This document shows, piece after piece, positions 24,496-33,395 of a stretch of DNA of 64,000 bases. The position numbers and the translations under genes are program-made. Numbering within the stretch: position 1 is the first letter of the stretch; every line of letters begins with the position of its first letter. Origin of the DNA: Flavobacterium johnsoniae (GTDB lineage Bacteria; Bacteroidota; Bacteroidia; Flavobacteriales; Flavobacteriaceae); assembly GCF_030388325.1 (NCBI RefSeq), contig NZ_CP103794.1:1984001-2048000 (forward strand), read 5' to 3'. The notes beneath the pieces are model-generated. The model did not search any database. It was given only the letters and a program-made list of their open reading frames with translations, and was not told the origin of the DNA.

Positions 24496-24583
24496 AAAGA
24501 TTGATTTGAATTATTTGAAGCCAAAATTGGCATATGAAAAATTAGAAAAGGTTTCAAAACCTTTAAATTGTATAAATCGGTAC

Positions 24584-25720
24584 TTATTTTTTTGAATTTC
24601 TATACTCATTTGGAGTCTGTCCCGTGGCTTTTTTAAAAGCTTTGTAAAAAGTGGTTTTTGAAGTAAAACCAGATTCCAATCCCATGGTAAGCAAATTATA
24701 ATTTTCATATTCAGAATTCGAAATCATTTCTTTTACTGCTTCAATACGGTATTGATTAATGTAATTAGCAAAATTATCTCCCGTAATCGTATTTACAATT
24801 TGAGAAACATAACCGGCGCTTATGCCTAATTTTTCTGCAACTTTTTCTCTGTTTAAAGTACTGTCGGTATAAATGTGCTCTTCCTTGCAGAGAAGTTCTA
24901 GTTTTTGAAAGTAAAGATTATCAGATGTGATAGATTCGATAGATTCTTGTGGAGTATCATTTTCTACAATTTGAAAATCGGAAGGCGAAATAGCTAAATC
25001 TCCATTTAAAAAATTATAAACAGCATTTGTGTCTTTTGCCAATTTGTATTTGTAAATACCTATATAAGCTGTCCAATGAATTATAAATGTTGCGAATAAA
25101 GCCACCACGCTCATCGGAAAAGAAATATCTGATTTGAAAAATAGACCAACCATATAAGTATTTAGCCATACTAATAATACCAAATACATAAAAGTTAATA
25201 AAGTAAGAACCCATTTTTTTTCTTGTGGGTTTTTTAAATACCTTATCATAAAATAAGAGTAAAGAGGTAAACACACAATAATGATAACGACCAATAAAAG
25301 TTGAATCAGTCTAAAAATATTGATTAGGAATGCATAGGACTTAGGAATTTTATAAAGTCCGAGTACAATTTCAAAATAGGCTGAAAGATTAAGAATAGTG
25401 GCGTAGACAAATGGGATATAAAACAAATAAGTTTTTTGTCTGTTTTTTACCGAATCATCAATGCGGTTTATAATAAACATAAATGTGAAAACAGGTAATA
25501 GAAATATCCAATCGATCTCGTCTATAAAACGCAATAAAGGATAGGATATAAAAACTTCTTCAAGTTCAAAAACGTAATTCAGTAAAATAATGGAAAGTGC
25601 AAATAATAAGTACGCGAGATATTTATTAGAATTACTATTGAATAAGGAAGATTTTAGAATAATAAAGCCTAAAACTGTTCCCTGAAAAACCGCAATATTT
25701 AAAAGTGTGGTATAAATCAA
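24584..25720 (-). CDS. Membrane-bound AraC-family regulator
   Basis: A 378-residue protein with seven hydrophobic segments in the first about 225 residues and a C-terminal AraC DNA-binding domain (about 275-378) carrying both helix-turn-helix units: LNREKVAEKLGISAGYVSQ and NLLTMGLESGFTSKTTFYKAFK, ending in the typical TGQTPNEYR. Membrane-bound AraC regulators of this form are frequent in Flavobacteriia; signal and target are unknown. The barrel gene 88 bases downstream on the same strand is a candidate partner or target by proximity only. Confidence 0.93.
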   Translation of the reverse strand: MIYTTLLNIAVFQGTVLGFIILKSSLFNSNSNKYLAYLLFALSIILLNYVFELEEVFISYPLLRFIDEIDWIFLLPVFTFMFIINRIDDSVKNRQKTYLFYIPFVYATILNLSAYFEIVLGLYKIPKSYAFLINIFRLIQLLLVVIIIVCLPLYSYFMIRYLKNPQEKKWVLTLLTFMYLVLLVWLNTYMVGLFFKSDISFPMSVVALFATFIIHWTAYIGIYKYKLAKDTNAVYNFLNGDLAISPSDFQIVENDTPQESIESITSDNLYFQKLELLCKEEHIYTDSTLNREKVAEKLGISAGYVSQIVNTITGDNFANYINQYRIEAVKEMISNSEYENYNLLTMGLESGFTSKTTFYKAFKKATGQTPNEYRNSKK

Positions 25721-25986
25721 TTTTTTAAGATAAAAGTTGGTTTAAAATTTGTTTTTGGGATATTATGGTATTTTAAAAACGTAGCGTATTTCATATGAAA
25801 TGGCTTGGCGAATTTATAGTAATACGAATGAATTTTTTTACAGATTAAGAAATGATTAACTAAAACAGTAATGATTTTATTAAGTGATTCTTTTAAGAAA
25901 AACTTTATAAATTAAAACTGAATTGTTATCTTGTTCTACTAAATTAATTATCCGAAACATATTCATTTTAATAGAACCATCTGATT

Positions 25987-27999
25987 ATGAAAAAATCATT
26001 ATTGCTCTTTATTGTATTTTTAGCTTTAACAGCGTGTTCAAAACATGAAAGAAAAAAAAATATTGCCATTACAGGAATAGATTCTACTTTACGTCCTGGC
26101 GATGATTTTTTTAGATATGTAAATGGCAAATGGTATGATTCGATATCAATACCTGCGTCTCAAACAGGAGTGGGGGCTTATATGTTTATGAATTTCCCAC
26201 AGCGAATTCGTATGCAAGGAATATTAGACAGTATTTCGAAAAGCGAGAATCCAGAAGGGAGCATAGCGCAAAAGGTCGGAGATTTTTATGCATCGGGTAT
26301 GGATACTTTAACCATAGAGAAACGCGGTTTTGAACCGATCAAACCTTTGCTTGCTAAAATTGAAGCAATTAACGATTTGCCTTCTCTAATGAATTTTGTA
26401 GTTAATGAAGTAAAAGCGGACAATTCTTCTATTATAGCTTTTGGAGTATCAACTGATGATAAAAACAGTAGTATGAATATTGCCCAAATCTATCAAACAG
26501 GTTTAGGCTTGCCAGACAGAGATTATTATTTCAAATCAGATTCATCGACTGTTGCTATACAGAAAGCCTACAAGAAATACCTTGATGCATTATTTCAGCA
26601 AACAGGTAGTAATGCAGATGAGGCTAGAAAGAATGCTGATTTGGTTTATGGTATTGATAAACAACTTGCTGTTTCGCATAAAACAAAAGTAGAGCTTCGA
26701 GATGTGCAGGCAAATTATAATAAAATAGCTGTAGCAGATCTTGCAAAAAGACATCCGAACATAAACTGGACAACTTTTTTAAATAATTTAGGAGCAAAGA
26801 CTGATTCTATTAATGTGTCTCAGCCAGCTTATTATGATGCGCTTAATAAACTTTTAAAAACCATTCCATTAAATAATTGGAAAATCTATTTGAAAGCAAA
26901 TTCCATAGAAAGATATGCAGATTATTTGAGTAAACCTTTTGTAGATGCTTCATTTGAATATACAAAAGTGCTTTCTGGACAAGCCGTTCAAAAATCACGC
27001 GGCGAAAAGATGGCAAATGTTATTGATAATTACTTAGGTGAAGCATTGGGAGAATTGTATGTAAAGAAATATTTTTCTGAAGATGCCAAAAAGCGTATGC
27101 TGGTTCTTGTGAATAATTTGCAAAAAGCTTACGCTAAAAGAATCGATAATTTGGAATGGATGAGTCCTGTTACGAAGCAAAAAGCTAAAGAAAAACTATT
27201 TGCCATTACAAAGAAAATTGGGTATCCAGATAAATGGAGAGACTATAGTAATGTACGTGTAGCTAGAGGCACCTATTTTGAGAATGTGGTTTCGGCTGCT
27301 ACGGCGGGATATCAATTTCAATTAGCAAAATTGGGAAAACCAGTTGATAGATCACAATGGTATACAACACCGCCAACCGTTACGGCTTATAACAATCCTA
27401 CAGCAAATGAAATTGTTTTTCCTGCAGGTATTTTACAGTCTCCGTATTTTGATAATGATGCAGATGACGCGCTTAATTATGGTGGAATCGGAATGGTTAT
27501 AGGTCACGAAATAACTCATACTTTTGATGATCAAGGCGCTCAATATGACAAAGATGGTAATTTGAAAAATTGGTGCACAAAAGAAGATTATGCACAGTTT
27601 AAATCTAGAATACAACAAGTTATCAATTTGTATAGTACATATACCGTTTTAGATAATTTACATATTAATGGCGCAATGACAGTTGGTGAAAATACAGCAG
27701 ACATTGCTGGAATAGCCGTTGCTTATGATGCTTTTAAAATGACTGAACAAGGAAAAGGAAACGAAAAAATTGATGGTTTTACCCCAGATCAACGCTTCTT
27801 TATTTCTATAGCCAGAATATGGAGAGTAAAAATGAAAGAAGAGTTTTTACGTTTATGGATTAACAATAATCCGCATTCACCACCAAATTGGCGTGTTAAT
27901 GGTCCGCTGATGAATACGACACCTTTTTACGATGCATTTAATGTAAAAGCAGGAGATAAAATGTTTTTGCCGAAGAAAGATAGAATAACGATTTGGTAG
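25987..27999 (+). CDS. M13-family (neprilysin/PepO-type) metallopeptidase, lipoprotein
   Basis: A 670-residue zinc endopeptidase of family M13. Zinc ligands are HEITH (H507, E508, H511) and the distal ENTAD (E568, D572), both in order and spacing usual for the family; the large N-terminal helical domain and the C-terminal RIWRVKMKEEFLRL and NGPLMNTTPFYDAFNVKAGD segments also fit. The start has a lipoprotein signal with LTACS (C17), so it is anchored in the periplasm or outer membrane. It is a single-gene unit ended by a perfect 14-bp hairpin. Substrates are likely small peptides (family knowledge). Confidence 0.95.
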   Translation: MKKSLLLFIVFLALTACSKHERKKNIAITGIDSTLRPGDDFFRYVNGKWYDSISIPASQTGVGAYMFMNFPQRIRMQGILDSISKSENPEGSIAQKVGDFYASGMDTLTIEKRGFEPIKPLLAKIEAINDLPSLMNFVVNEVKADNSSIIAFGVSTDDKNSSMNIAQIYQTGLGLPDRDYYFKSDSSTVAIQKAYKKYLDALFQQTGSNADEARKNADLVYGIDKQLAVSHKTKVELRDVQANYNKIAVADLAKRHPNINWTTFLNNLGAKTDSINVSQPAYYDALNKLLKTIPLNNWKIYLKANSIERYADYLSKPFVDASFEYTKVLSGQAVQKSRGEKMANVIDNYLGEALGELYVKKYFSEDAKKRMLVLVNNLQKAYAKRIDNLEWMSPVTKQKAKEKLFAITKKIGYPDKWRDYSNVRVARGTYFENVVSAATAGYQFQLAKLGKPVDRSQWYTTPPTVTAYNNPTANEIVFPAGILQSPYFDNDADDALNYGGIGMVIGHEITHTFDDQGAQYDKDGNLKNWCTKEDYAQFKSRIQQVINLYSTYTVLDNLHINGAMTVGENTADIAGIAVAYDAFKMTEQGKGNEKIDGFTPDQRFFISIARIWRVKMKEEFLRLWINNNPHSPPNWRVNGPLMNTTPFYDAFNVKAGDKMFLPKKDRITIW

Positions 28000-28035
28000 T
28001 ATATTGCATAAACTTCTTGTTCATGAATATCTAAT

Positions 28036-28067
28036 AAAAAAGCTTCAGATTTCTCTGAAGCTTTTTT
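28036..28067. terminator. Bidirectional terminator, perfect copy of repeated family
   Basis: Stem AAAAAAGCTTCAGA (28036-28049) / TCTGAAGCTTTTTT (28054-28067), perfect 14 bp, TTTC loop. It lies between the convergent M13 and DUF1593 genes. Confidence 0.9.
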
Positions 28068-28115
28068 TAATTGTAAAAACTCTTTAAGTATTTTATTAGT
28101 TAAGGAATTCGAGAT

Positions 28116-29411
28116 TTATTCATTTAGCCATTCCCATCTTTTGCTCCAGTCTAATAAAATTTCATCTCTCCATTTTGAAATTGTTTTTCCTCCTTGAATT
28201 TTACCAAAATAAAGATCTGAATCGTGTTTATCAGTAAACCAATTATTGCCTAATTGATAATCTTTTTGACTCTTTTTTCCAGGCCATAAGTTTGTTGCAA
28301 CTAATGCGCCAGTTTTTCCGTTAATTTCTGGAATATCAGAAGACAATTTATAATTTAAGACTTCTGCTTTTTTAGGAATATATCTTATAGCGTAAACATC
28401 ATTTCCGATATAATAACCTGGCCATTTCTGAATTGTTTTTCCATAAGGAACTTCCATCCAAAAACCTATAGATTCTTTTTTTGCCTTTGATTTCGGTACA
28501 TTAAATCTTAGTTCCATTATAGAGCAGAAAGCTATTGTGTCTTTAATAGTTGTTGTTCTGTCAAGTACCGTTCGAGGACTATAATTGAATTTTTCAAAAC
28601 TACATCCCCAACTTTCGCGTGTTGGATTGTTTGGATCTCCATCCATCATGTAGAGCAGGGAAGGTGTATCTCCCATTTTGACCTCTCCTTTATAATAGTT
28701 GATGAAATCTTTTCCTAAAAAACTTTTGTCTTTAATATGTTTCGAATAATAATTTGAAATAAGCACATTGTCAGGTTCATCACTTGGAGAAAATAACCCA
28801 TAATAAGAAGAATTGTTTTCGATAAACCATAAATTAGGAAAATTGGCAACAATGTAAGCGTAACTATTAGCGCTCCATTTTTTATTTGGACCACCTATCC
28901 AATACACTTTAATTTTATTTTGAATACTAGGTGCATCGTGTAGAGCTTGTGCTAAATCTTCTAAACCTCCCCAGCATAATATCCATAAAGGTTGAGAACT
29001 TTTTTTCTGAGCACATTTTACTATCCAATTAGATCCTTCTGTGGCTTTCGAATAACCAATAAAAGAAACATTTCCGTGATAGCCTTGTTTTGTTATATAA
29101 CGCAGGTAATCAGGAGATGCAAATCCAGAATGGTGTTTTTGAAGTTTTGGAAGATCTCTTTCATACAAATCAATCATTCTAATTATTTCCTGTTTGCTTC
29201 CGTTTCCATAAGATGGAGACGAAATTAAACCTTCAATTTCAAATTTATCACTATACATTAGTAAGTGCGTCATAGATTGATTGTCATCTGGATCTGTTCC
29301 GCCAATATCTGTACTAATTAGTATTCTGGGTTTTATAGGAACTGGTTTTTGTCCATAAATAGAAGTAATGTAAAGGCTTAATAGAAAAATTGTATAATAT
29401 TTTATTTTCAT
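28116..29411 (-). CDS. DUF1593 nucleoside-hydrolase-like exported protein
   Basis: A 431-residue exported protein: signal peptide (IKYYTIFLLSLYITSIYGQ, cleaved near residue 20), then a DUF1593 domain with the nucleoside-hydrolase-like acidic motif STDIGGTDPDDNQS (about residues 33-46). ILCWGGLEDLAQALHD and VYWIGGPNKKWSANSYAY follow as in the fold. Such proteins are found in polysaccharide-degradation clusters and are predicted to cleave or bind carbohydrate N- or O-glycosides; the substrate is unknown. A 14-bp LacI-type palindrome lies 24 bases before the start, suggesting sugar-responsive control. Confidence 0.88.
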   Translation of the reverse strand: MKIKYYTIFLLSLYITSIYGQKPVPIKPRILISTDIGGTDPDDNQSMTHLLMYSDKFEIEGLISSPSYGNGSKQEIIRMIDLYERDLPKLQKHHSGFASPDYLRYITKQGYHGNVSFIGYSKATEGSNWIVKCAQKKSSQPLWILCWGGLEDLAQALHDAPSIQNKIKVYWIGGPNKKWSANSYAYIVANFPNLWFIENNSSYYGLFSPSDEPDNVLISNYYSKHIKDKSFLGKDFINYYKGEVKMGDTPSLLYMMDGDPNNPTRESWGCSFEKFNYSPRTVLDRTTTIKDTIAFCSIMELRFNVPKSKAKKESIGFWMEVPYGKTIQKWPGYYIGNDVYAIRYIPKKAEVLNYKLSSDIPEINGKTGALVATNLWPGKKSQKDYQLGNNWFTDKHDSDLYFGKIQGGKTISKWRDEILLDWSKRWEWLNE

Positions 29412-29434
29412 GATTTGATTAATTTTTAAATTAA

Positions 29435-29448
29435 TGTAATCGATTACA
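29435..29448. promoter_or_regulatory. LacI-type operator-like palindrome TGTAATCGATTACA
   Basis: A perfect 14-bp palindrome with a central CG, the general form bound by LacI-family repressors. It lies 24 bases upstream of the DUF1593 start codon at 29411. No LacI gene is in the window. Confidence 0.55.
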
Positions 29449-29603
29449 ATTGCTAATGTAAGGCCTTTAGAGTTAATTTAAAAATATTTATAGAGCCTAC
29501 GTTTTTTAGAATAAAAAAAACCATTTGATGATTTATGAAGTAAAAATCCTATTTTTGGGAAACAAATAAACATTGACGTTTGTTAACATTAAAAAACAAA
29601 TCG

Positions 29604-30155
29604 ATGAAAAAAAATTACATAACAATCATTTTTTTCTTTTTTTTAAATTGTTCTTTAGCCCAAAAAGCAACTATCGAAGAAAAATGTCCTAAGATTTACG
29701 AAAATAAGTTTACAGAAATTTTGAATGAAAAATATGTAACTGTAAATGGTAAAGACACGACCAAAATAAATGAAATTAGGTATGAATGTGTATATTCAGC
29801 TTTCTACACGCACAAAGTAATGTATGATAAATATGGTAAATGGGACAAAGAAATCTTTCCTAGTAACAGAAATCATCCAATACTAGTATGGAAAAACATT
29901 GACCTTTTTTCAAATGGAAAAAGATATACAATTCTAACTAATGGTCTTGAGGAATGGGGACATATCTACGCATCTGTAATGATATTAGATGAAAATGAGA
30001 GGGACATTTTAACAGAACAAACTGAAGAAAAAATTGCTTTAACAAACTTTTTTGGTGAACTATTAAAAAAACATAATACAAGAAAGAAAGCTTTTTATGA
30101 AGTTTATTGGAAAATAGTTAATCCAAAAACTGGGGAGCCAATGAGAGACTTATAA
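29604..30155 (+). CDS. Exported hypothetical protein (183 aa)
   Basis: A 183-residue protein with a strong signal peptide (KKNYITIIFFFFLNCSLAQ); cleavage after SLA is likelier than lipidation because FLNC is a poor lipobox. The mature protein is charged, with WKNIDLFSNGKRYTILTNGLEEWGH in the middle (part quoted: YTILTNGLEEWGH) and a basic C-terminus. No family is recognised. The ATG at 29604 is chosen over an in-frame TTG at 29580 since it gives a normal signal peptide. Single gene. Confidence 0.75.
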   Translation: MKKNYITIIFFFFLNCSLAQKATIEEKCPKIYENKFTEILNEKYVTVNGKDTTKINEIRYECVYSAFYTHKVMYDKYGKWDKEIFPSNRNHPILVWKNIDLFSNGKRYTILTNGLEEWGHIYASVMILDENERDILTEQTEEKIALTNFFGELLKKHNTRKKAFYEVYWKIVNPKTGEPMRDL

Positions 30156-30200
30156 AAAAAGGAGTATTACACATTAGATTTTTTATGATGTATTCCGATT

Positions 30201-30281
30201 GCGCATATTTGTAATTTGTGTACACAAAGAGAATTAGAAAAAGGTAAAAACAAAAAAGCTCCAGATTTCTCTGAAGCTTTC
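30201..30281. repeat. Composite dispersed repeat, copy 2
   Basis: Shares the head (GCGCATATTTGTAATTTGTG), the CACAAAGAGAATTAGAAA middle and the AAAGCTCCAGA hairpin with the units at 9686 and 32129. Lies between convergent genes. Confidence 0.7.
30255..30280 (-). terminator. Terminator hairpin downstream of S41 peptidase gene
   Basis: Stem AAAGCTCCAGA (30255-30265) / TCTGAAGCTTT (30270-30280), one mismatch, TTTC loop, T run on the minus strand; 28 bases past the S41 stop codon. Confidence 0.8.
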
Positions 30282-30308
30282 TATTAGTTAAAAGTATGAA
30301 AATCCAAA

Positions 30309-31862
30309 TTATTTCATTTGTATAAGTTTAAGAGTATAGTCCATTTGCGTATCCTTTTGTTTGAAAAAATCATCCAAAGATGGCCACACTTCATGATCCG
30401 GCATAATACCGTGACCTTCTGGCTGATTTTCCTTTTTTGGAGCGTCCTGAACCAGATTTACAATTGAAAATTGAGTTTTTATCTTTGAATTGGGAAGTTC
30501 ATAGACCAATGGTGTATGTCCATTATGGCGATAGTAACCGCCAACGGTTTCTACACCAACTATAGTAACATTTTGAACATATGCTTTTACTAAGGAAGCA
30601 AAATGTGAAGCAGCTGATGCCACATTTTCATTAATCAAAAGATAAAGATTGCCTTTAAACTTTGGTAATTTGGGATGATAAACCGGATTATATTTTGGAT
30701 TTTGTACACTTATATTGTTTTTAAAAACTGGATACACATCTTTTAGGTATTTTTTTCCCATTTTTTTAGAAATACTATCCATTCGTTCTGATGTTGAAAC
30801 GCCCCAGAAATAGTTCTCGAAAGGCAACAAGTTAGGGTCGAAGATTATGGTAGCTTTTACATTTTCTTTGAATGGTTGATCTGTGAGGTACATTACAGGC
30901 TGTTCAAAGTTAGGATCGCTTCCGCCAGGATTATTTCTAACATCAATGATCAGGTTAGAAACCTTGTTTTTGTCTAGTCCTTTAAAAACACTATCCAAAA
31001 ATTGAACATATGTTTCAAACTTAGGATCGTCTGATCCGTATGCCATTCCAAACCATCTTAGATTTAATAAACCTGTTGTTGGATTAAGCATTTGAAAACT
31101 ATAAGGAGGTTGCTTTTTATAATCTATCAAATCGGTAACAGGAGCGCTAAATCTATTTTTAATGTTCGCTTCTCTTTGCTTTAGTGTTACTGCAGGAAGT
31201 ATCTTTTTTTCAAGAGATTCAGATTTTGGTGAATTGTATTCTATAATGAATTCATTAGAAAGACCATATTCAAACAAATAGTTTATTCCAAACGATTTAT
31301 TTACGCTAGCCGATAATTTTTCTGTCATGTTAAAGCCATCTGCTGTATAGTATTTATAAAAAGATTGCATCAATTTTGTGTCACTTATCCCGTTTATACT
31401 TCTTATTCTTGAACCTGCTGGTATATCTGATGATTGACCATCGAAAATAATTTGTCCATCAATGTAAAGAAGAGGATAAGGGAAAAAAGATTTTTGCCTG
31501 TTCAGAAATTTTATTAATTCGAGATCAGGAATAGTATAATTGTGTACACTTCCTTCAAAATCTGCCAGATGGAGCATTATTTTGTAAAACTCCGTAACGC
31601 TTATAGGCTTTTTTATACTTTTAATAGTTGTATTGTAAATACTGTCTATTTGTTTTTTAGAACGGTATTGGTACAAGCCAGAATTTGCTTTTTCGTTTAT
31701 AGCAAGGAGTATTTTAAGATCCTGCTGTATTTGCTTTATTGAAAGTATTTTATTGTACAGCATTATACTATCCTTCGCGTTTTTATCAGATCCTTGTGCC
31801 TGAATTTTAAAGGACAAGAAAAACAATAATATAAAAATTGGTATTAGATTTTTATTATTCAT
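30309..31862 (-). CDS. S41-family peptidase (exported)
   Basis: A 517-residue exported serine peptidase of family S41 (C-terminal processing peptidase-like). After a signal peptide (LIPIFILLFFLSFKIQAQ), an N-terminal helical region (about 25-110) and a PDZ-like insert (about 130-190), the catalytic domain has VSNLIIDVRNNPGGSDPN (about 298-315) and the nucleophile segment LINENVASAASHF (about 408-420, with serine in ASAASH). The order matches family members of Bacteroidota. It probably degrades or processes periplasmic proteins or peptides. Single gene. Confidence 0.9.
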   Translation of the reverse strand: MNNKNLIPIFILLFFLSFKIQAQGSDKNAKDSIMLYNKILSIKQIQQDLKILLAINEKANSGLYQYRSKKQIDSIYNTTIKSIKKPISVTEFYKIMLHLADFEGSVHNYTIPDLELIKFLNRQKSFFPYPLLYIDGQIIFDGQSSDIPAGSRIRSINGISDTKLMQSFYKYYTADGFNMTEKLSASVNKSFGINYLFEYGLSNEFIIEYNSPKSESLEKKILPAVTLKQREANIKNRFSAPVTDLIDYKKQPPYSFQMLNPTTGLLNLRWFGMAYGSDDPKFETYVQFLDSVFKGLDKNKVSNLIIDVRNNPGGSDPNFEQPVMYLTDQPFKENVKATIIFDPNLLPFENYFWGVSTSERMDSISKKMGKKYLKDVYPVFKNNISVQNPKYNPVYHPKLPKFKGNLYLLINENVASAASHFASLVKAYVQNVTIVGVETVGGYYRHNGHTPLVYELPNSKIKTQFSIVNLVQDAPKKENQPEGHGIMPDHEVWPSLDDFFKQKDTQMDYTLKLIQMK

Positions 31863-32128
31863 GTACTACATTAGTTTTGGGTTAGGGGTTAGAGATTTAA
31901 TTTTTAGAGTTTAATATACGTCACTGATAATCATTTTTATTTCATTTTTCAACTAAATTCTTGTGGTAAAAATAAGATAAAATTGCATTGCAATAAAAGA
32001 AAAAAAGTGCAAAGTAATTAATGAAATTAATAGGGTTTAGTTATAGTGTTTTGATTATTAAGTGTTTATTTCTTGTTTGTGAAAAAGAGTCAGTGACATT
32101 TGCGTAACGTTTGCAAGATGATCCAATA

Positions 32129-32199
32129 GTGCAGATTTGTAATTGTACCCGCAAAGAGAATCAGAAATAAGGTAAAAAACAAAAAAGCTCCAGATTTCC
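32129..32199. repeat. Composite dispersed repeat, copy 3, truncated hairpin
   Basis: Head GCAGATTTGTAATTGTACCCG, middle GCAAAGAGAATCAG, then AAAAAGCTCCAGATTTC, where the hairpin stops; the right arm TCTGAAGCTTT is missing and is replaced by GCTCTTCGAAGAG. The start of the same hairpin appears again, intact, at 32285. Confidence 0.7.
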
Positions 32200-32284
32200 C
32201 GCTCTTCGAAGAGTTCAATGGAGGCGCTGTGCGAATGTCTCTGACTTCGCACCCACAATCAAAATCAAATTTTTTAAAACAAAA

Positions 32285-32310
32285 AAAGCTCCAGATTTCT
32301 CTGAAGCTTT
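32285..32310 (-). terminator. Terminator hairpin behind initiator tRNA copy 2
   Basis: Stem AAAGCTCCAGA (32285-32295) / TCTGAAGCTTT (32300-32310), one mismatch, TTTC loop; 6 bases past the tRNA 3' end, T run on the minus strand. Confidence 0.85.
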
Positions 32311-32315
32311 ATTTG

Positions 32316-32388
32316 TAGCGGGAACAGGACTCGAACCTGTGACCTTCGGGTTATGAGCCCGACGAGCTGCCTACTGCTCTATCCCGCG
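32316..32388 (-). tRNA. Initiator tRNA-Met (CAT), copy 2
   Basis: Identical over all 73 bases to the copy at 9773-9845, with the same initiator features (C1-U72 mismatch, three G-C pairs beside the anticodon loop, A11-U24). About 19 bases upstream (GATGTTTCGGGTGCAAAGATAC on the plus strand) are identical too, so the duplication includes the core promoter. Confidence 0.97.
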
Positions 32389-32400
32389 ATGTTTCGGGTG

Positions 32401-32430
32401 CAAAGATACGTCGATTTTTTAGATTTCCAA
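32401..32430 (-). promoter_or_regulatory. Promoter of initiator tRNA copy 2
   Basis: Minus strand TTG (32430-32428), 19 bases, TATCTTTG (32408-32401). The boxes and spacing match copy 1 although the spacer sequence differs. Confidence 0.9.
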
Positions 32431-32477
32431 CGAAAACTTAAAAAAATGTTTTATTTTCTGTATTAACTTGATATGAC

Positions 32478-32485
32478 TACCTTTG
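32478..32485 (+). promoter_or_regulatory. Putative -7 element of era
   Basis: TACCTTTG followed by CAAAA, 20 bases before the era start codon. The same 13 bases TACCTTTGCAAAA occur before der (33525-33537). No TTG -33 box is evident. Confidence 0.6.
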
Positions 32486-32505
32486 CAAAATAAATAAAAC
32501 AAAAA

Positions 32506-33387
32506 ATGTCACATAAAGCAGGTTTCGTAAACATTATCGGAAATCCAAATGTTGGAAAATCAACATTGATGAACGCTTTCGTAGGAGAGCGATTGTCTAT
32601 TATTACATCAAAAGCACAAACTACACGTCATAGAATTTTAGGAATTGTAAACGGAGAAGACTTTCAATTGGTTTTGTCTGATACTCCTGGAATTATTAAA
32701 CCTGCTTACGAAATGCAGGAATCGATGATGAACTTTGTAAAATCGGCTTTTGAAGATGCTGATATTTTAGTTTATATGGTCGAAATAGGAGAACAGAATC
32801 TTAAAGACGAAGATTTCTTTAAGAAAATCATTCATGCTAAAATACCTGTTTTATTACTTCTAAATAAAATCGATAATTCTAATCAAGAACAATTAGAAGA
32901 GCAGGTTTCTTTTTGGAAAGAGAAAGTTCCTAATGCAGAGATTTTCCCGATTTCGGCTTTGCAAAACTTCAACGTTCCAGAAGTTTTTGGAAGAATTATA
33001 GAATTACTACCAGAATCTCCGGCATATTATCCAAAAGATCAATTAACAGACAAGCCAGAGCGTTTCTTTGTTAACGAAACGATCCGTGAGAAAATCTTAT
33101 TGAATTACGCTAAAGAAATTCCATACGCAGTAGAAATCGTAACAGAAGAGTTTATTGAAACAGATCAAATTATCAGAATTCGTTCGGTAATTATGGTAGA
33201 GCGCGATACGCAAAAAGGAATTATTATCGGACATAAAGGTGCAGCTTTAAAGAAAGTCGGAACCGATGCCCGCGCCGATTTAGAGAAATTCTTCGGAAAA
33301 CAAATTCACATAGAACTTTATGTAAAAGTGAACAAAAACTGGAGAAGCAACGCTAATATGTTGAAAAGATTTGGGTATAATCAATAA
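32506..33387 (+). CDS. era: GTPase Era
   Basis: A 293-residue GTPase that binds 16S rRNA and assists 30S subunit maturation. G motifs: G1 GNPNVGKST (12-20), G3 DTPG (59-62), G4 NKID (120-123), G5 SAL (150-152). The C-terminal KH domain has GHKG (242-245) and ends in the family pattern VKVNKNWRSN. The start ATG at 32506 gives the normal Era length. It stands directly upstream of der on the same strand with a palindromic repeat and a separate -7 element between, so the two ribosome-assembly GTPases are neighbours but probably have separate promoters. Confidence 0.98.
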   Translation: MSHKAGFVNIIGNPNVGKSTLMNAFVGERLSIITSKAQTTRHRILGIVNGEDFQLVLSDTPGIIKPAYEMQESMMNFVKSAFEDADILVYMVEIGEQNLKDEDFFKKIIHAKIPVLLLLNKIDNSNQEQLEEQVSFWKEKVPNAEIFPISALQNFNVPEVFGRIIELLPESPAYYPKDQLTDKPERFFVNETIREKILLNYAKEIPYAVEIVTEEFIETDQIIRIRSVIMVERDTQKGIIIGHKGAALKKVGTDARADLEKFFGKQIHIELYVKVNKNWRSNANMLKRFGYNQ

Positions 33388-33395
33388 AGGTTTAA

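Larger units (their letters stand above)
31863..32315. other. 453-bp repeat-rich gap without genes
   Basis: Left part (31863-32100) is AT-rich DNA with no feature seen. The right part holds a truncated composite repeat (32129-32199), a short segment with GCTCTTCGAAGAGTTC and TGCGAATGTCTCTGACTTCGCA, and an intact terminator hairpin at 32285-32310. A frame on the minus strand (32058-32258) lies wholly in repeat sequence and is not regarded as a gene. Confidence 0.7.

Noticed and set aside
32058..32258. Minus-strand reading frame of 66 codons
   Set aside because: It consists of dispersed repeat and terminator sequence that is non-coding at its other copies.
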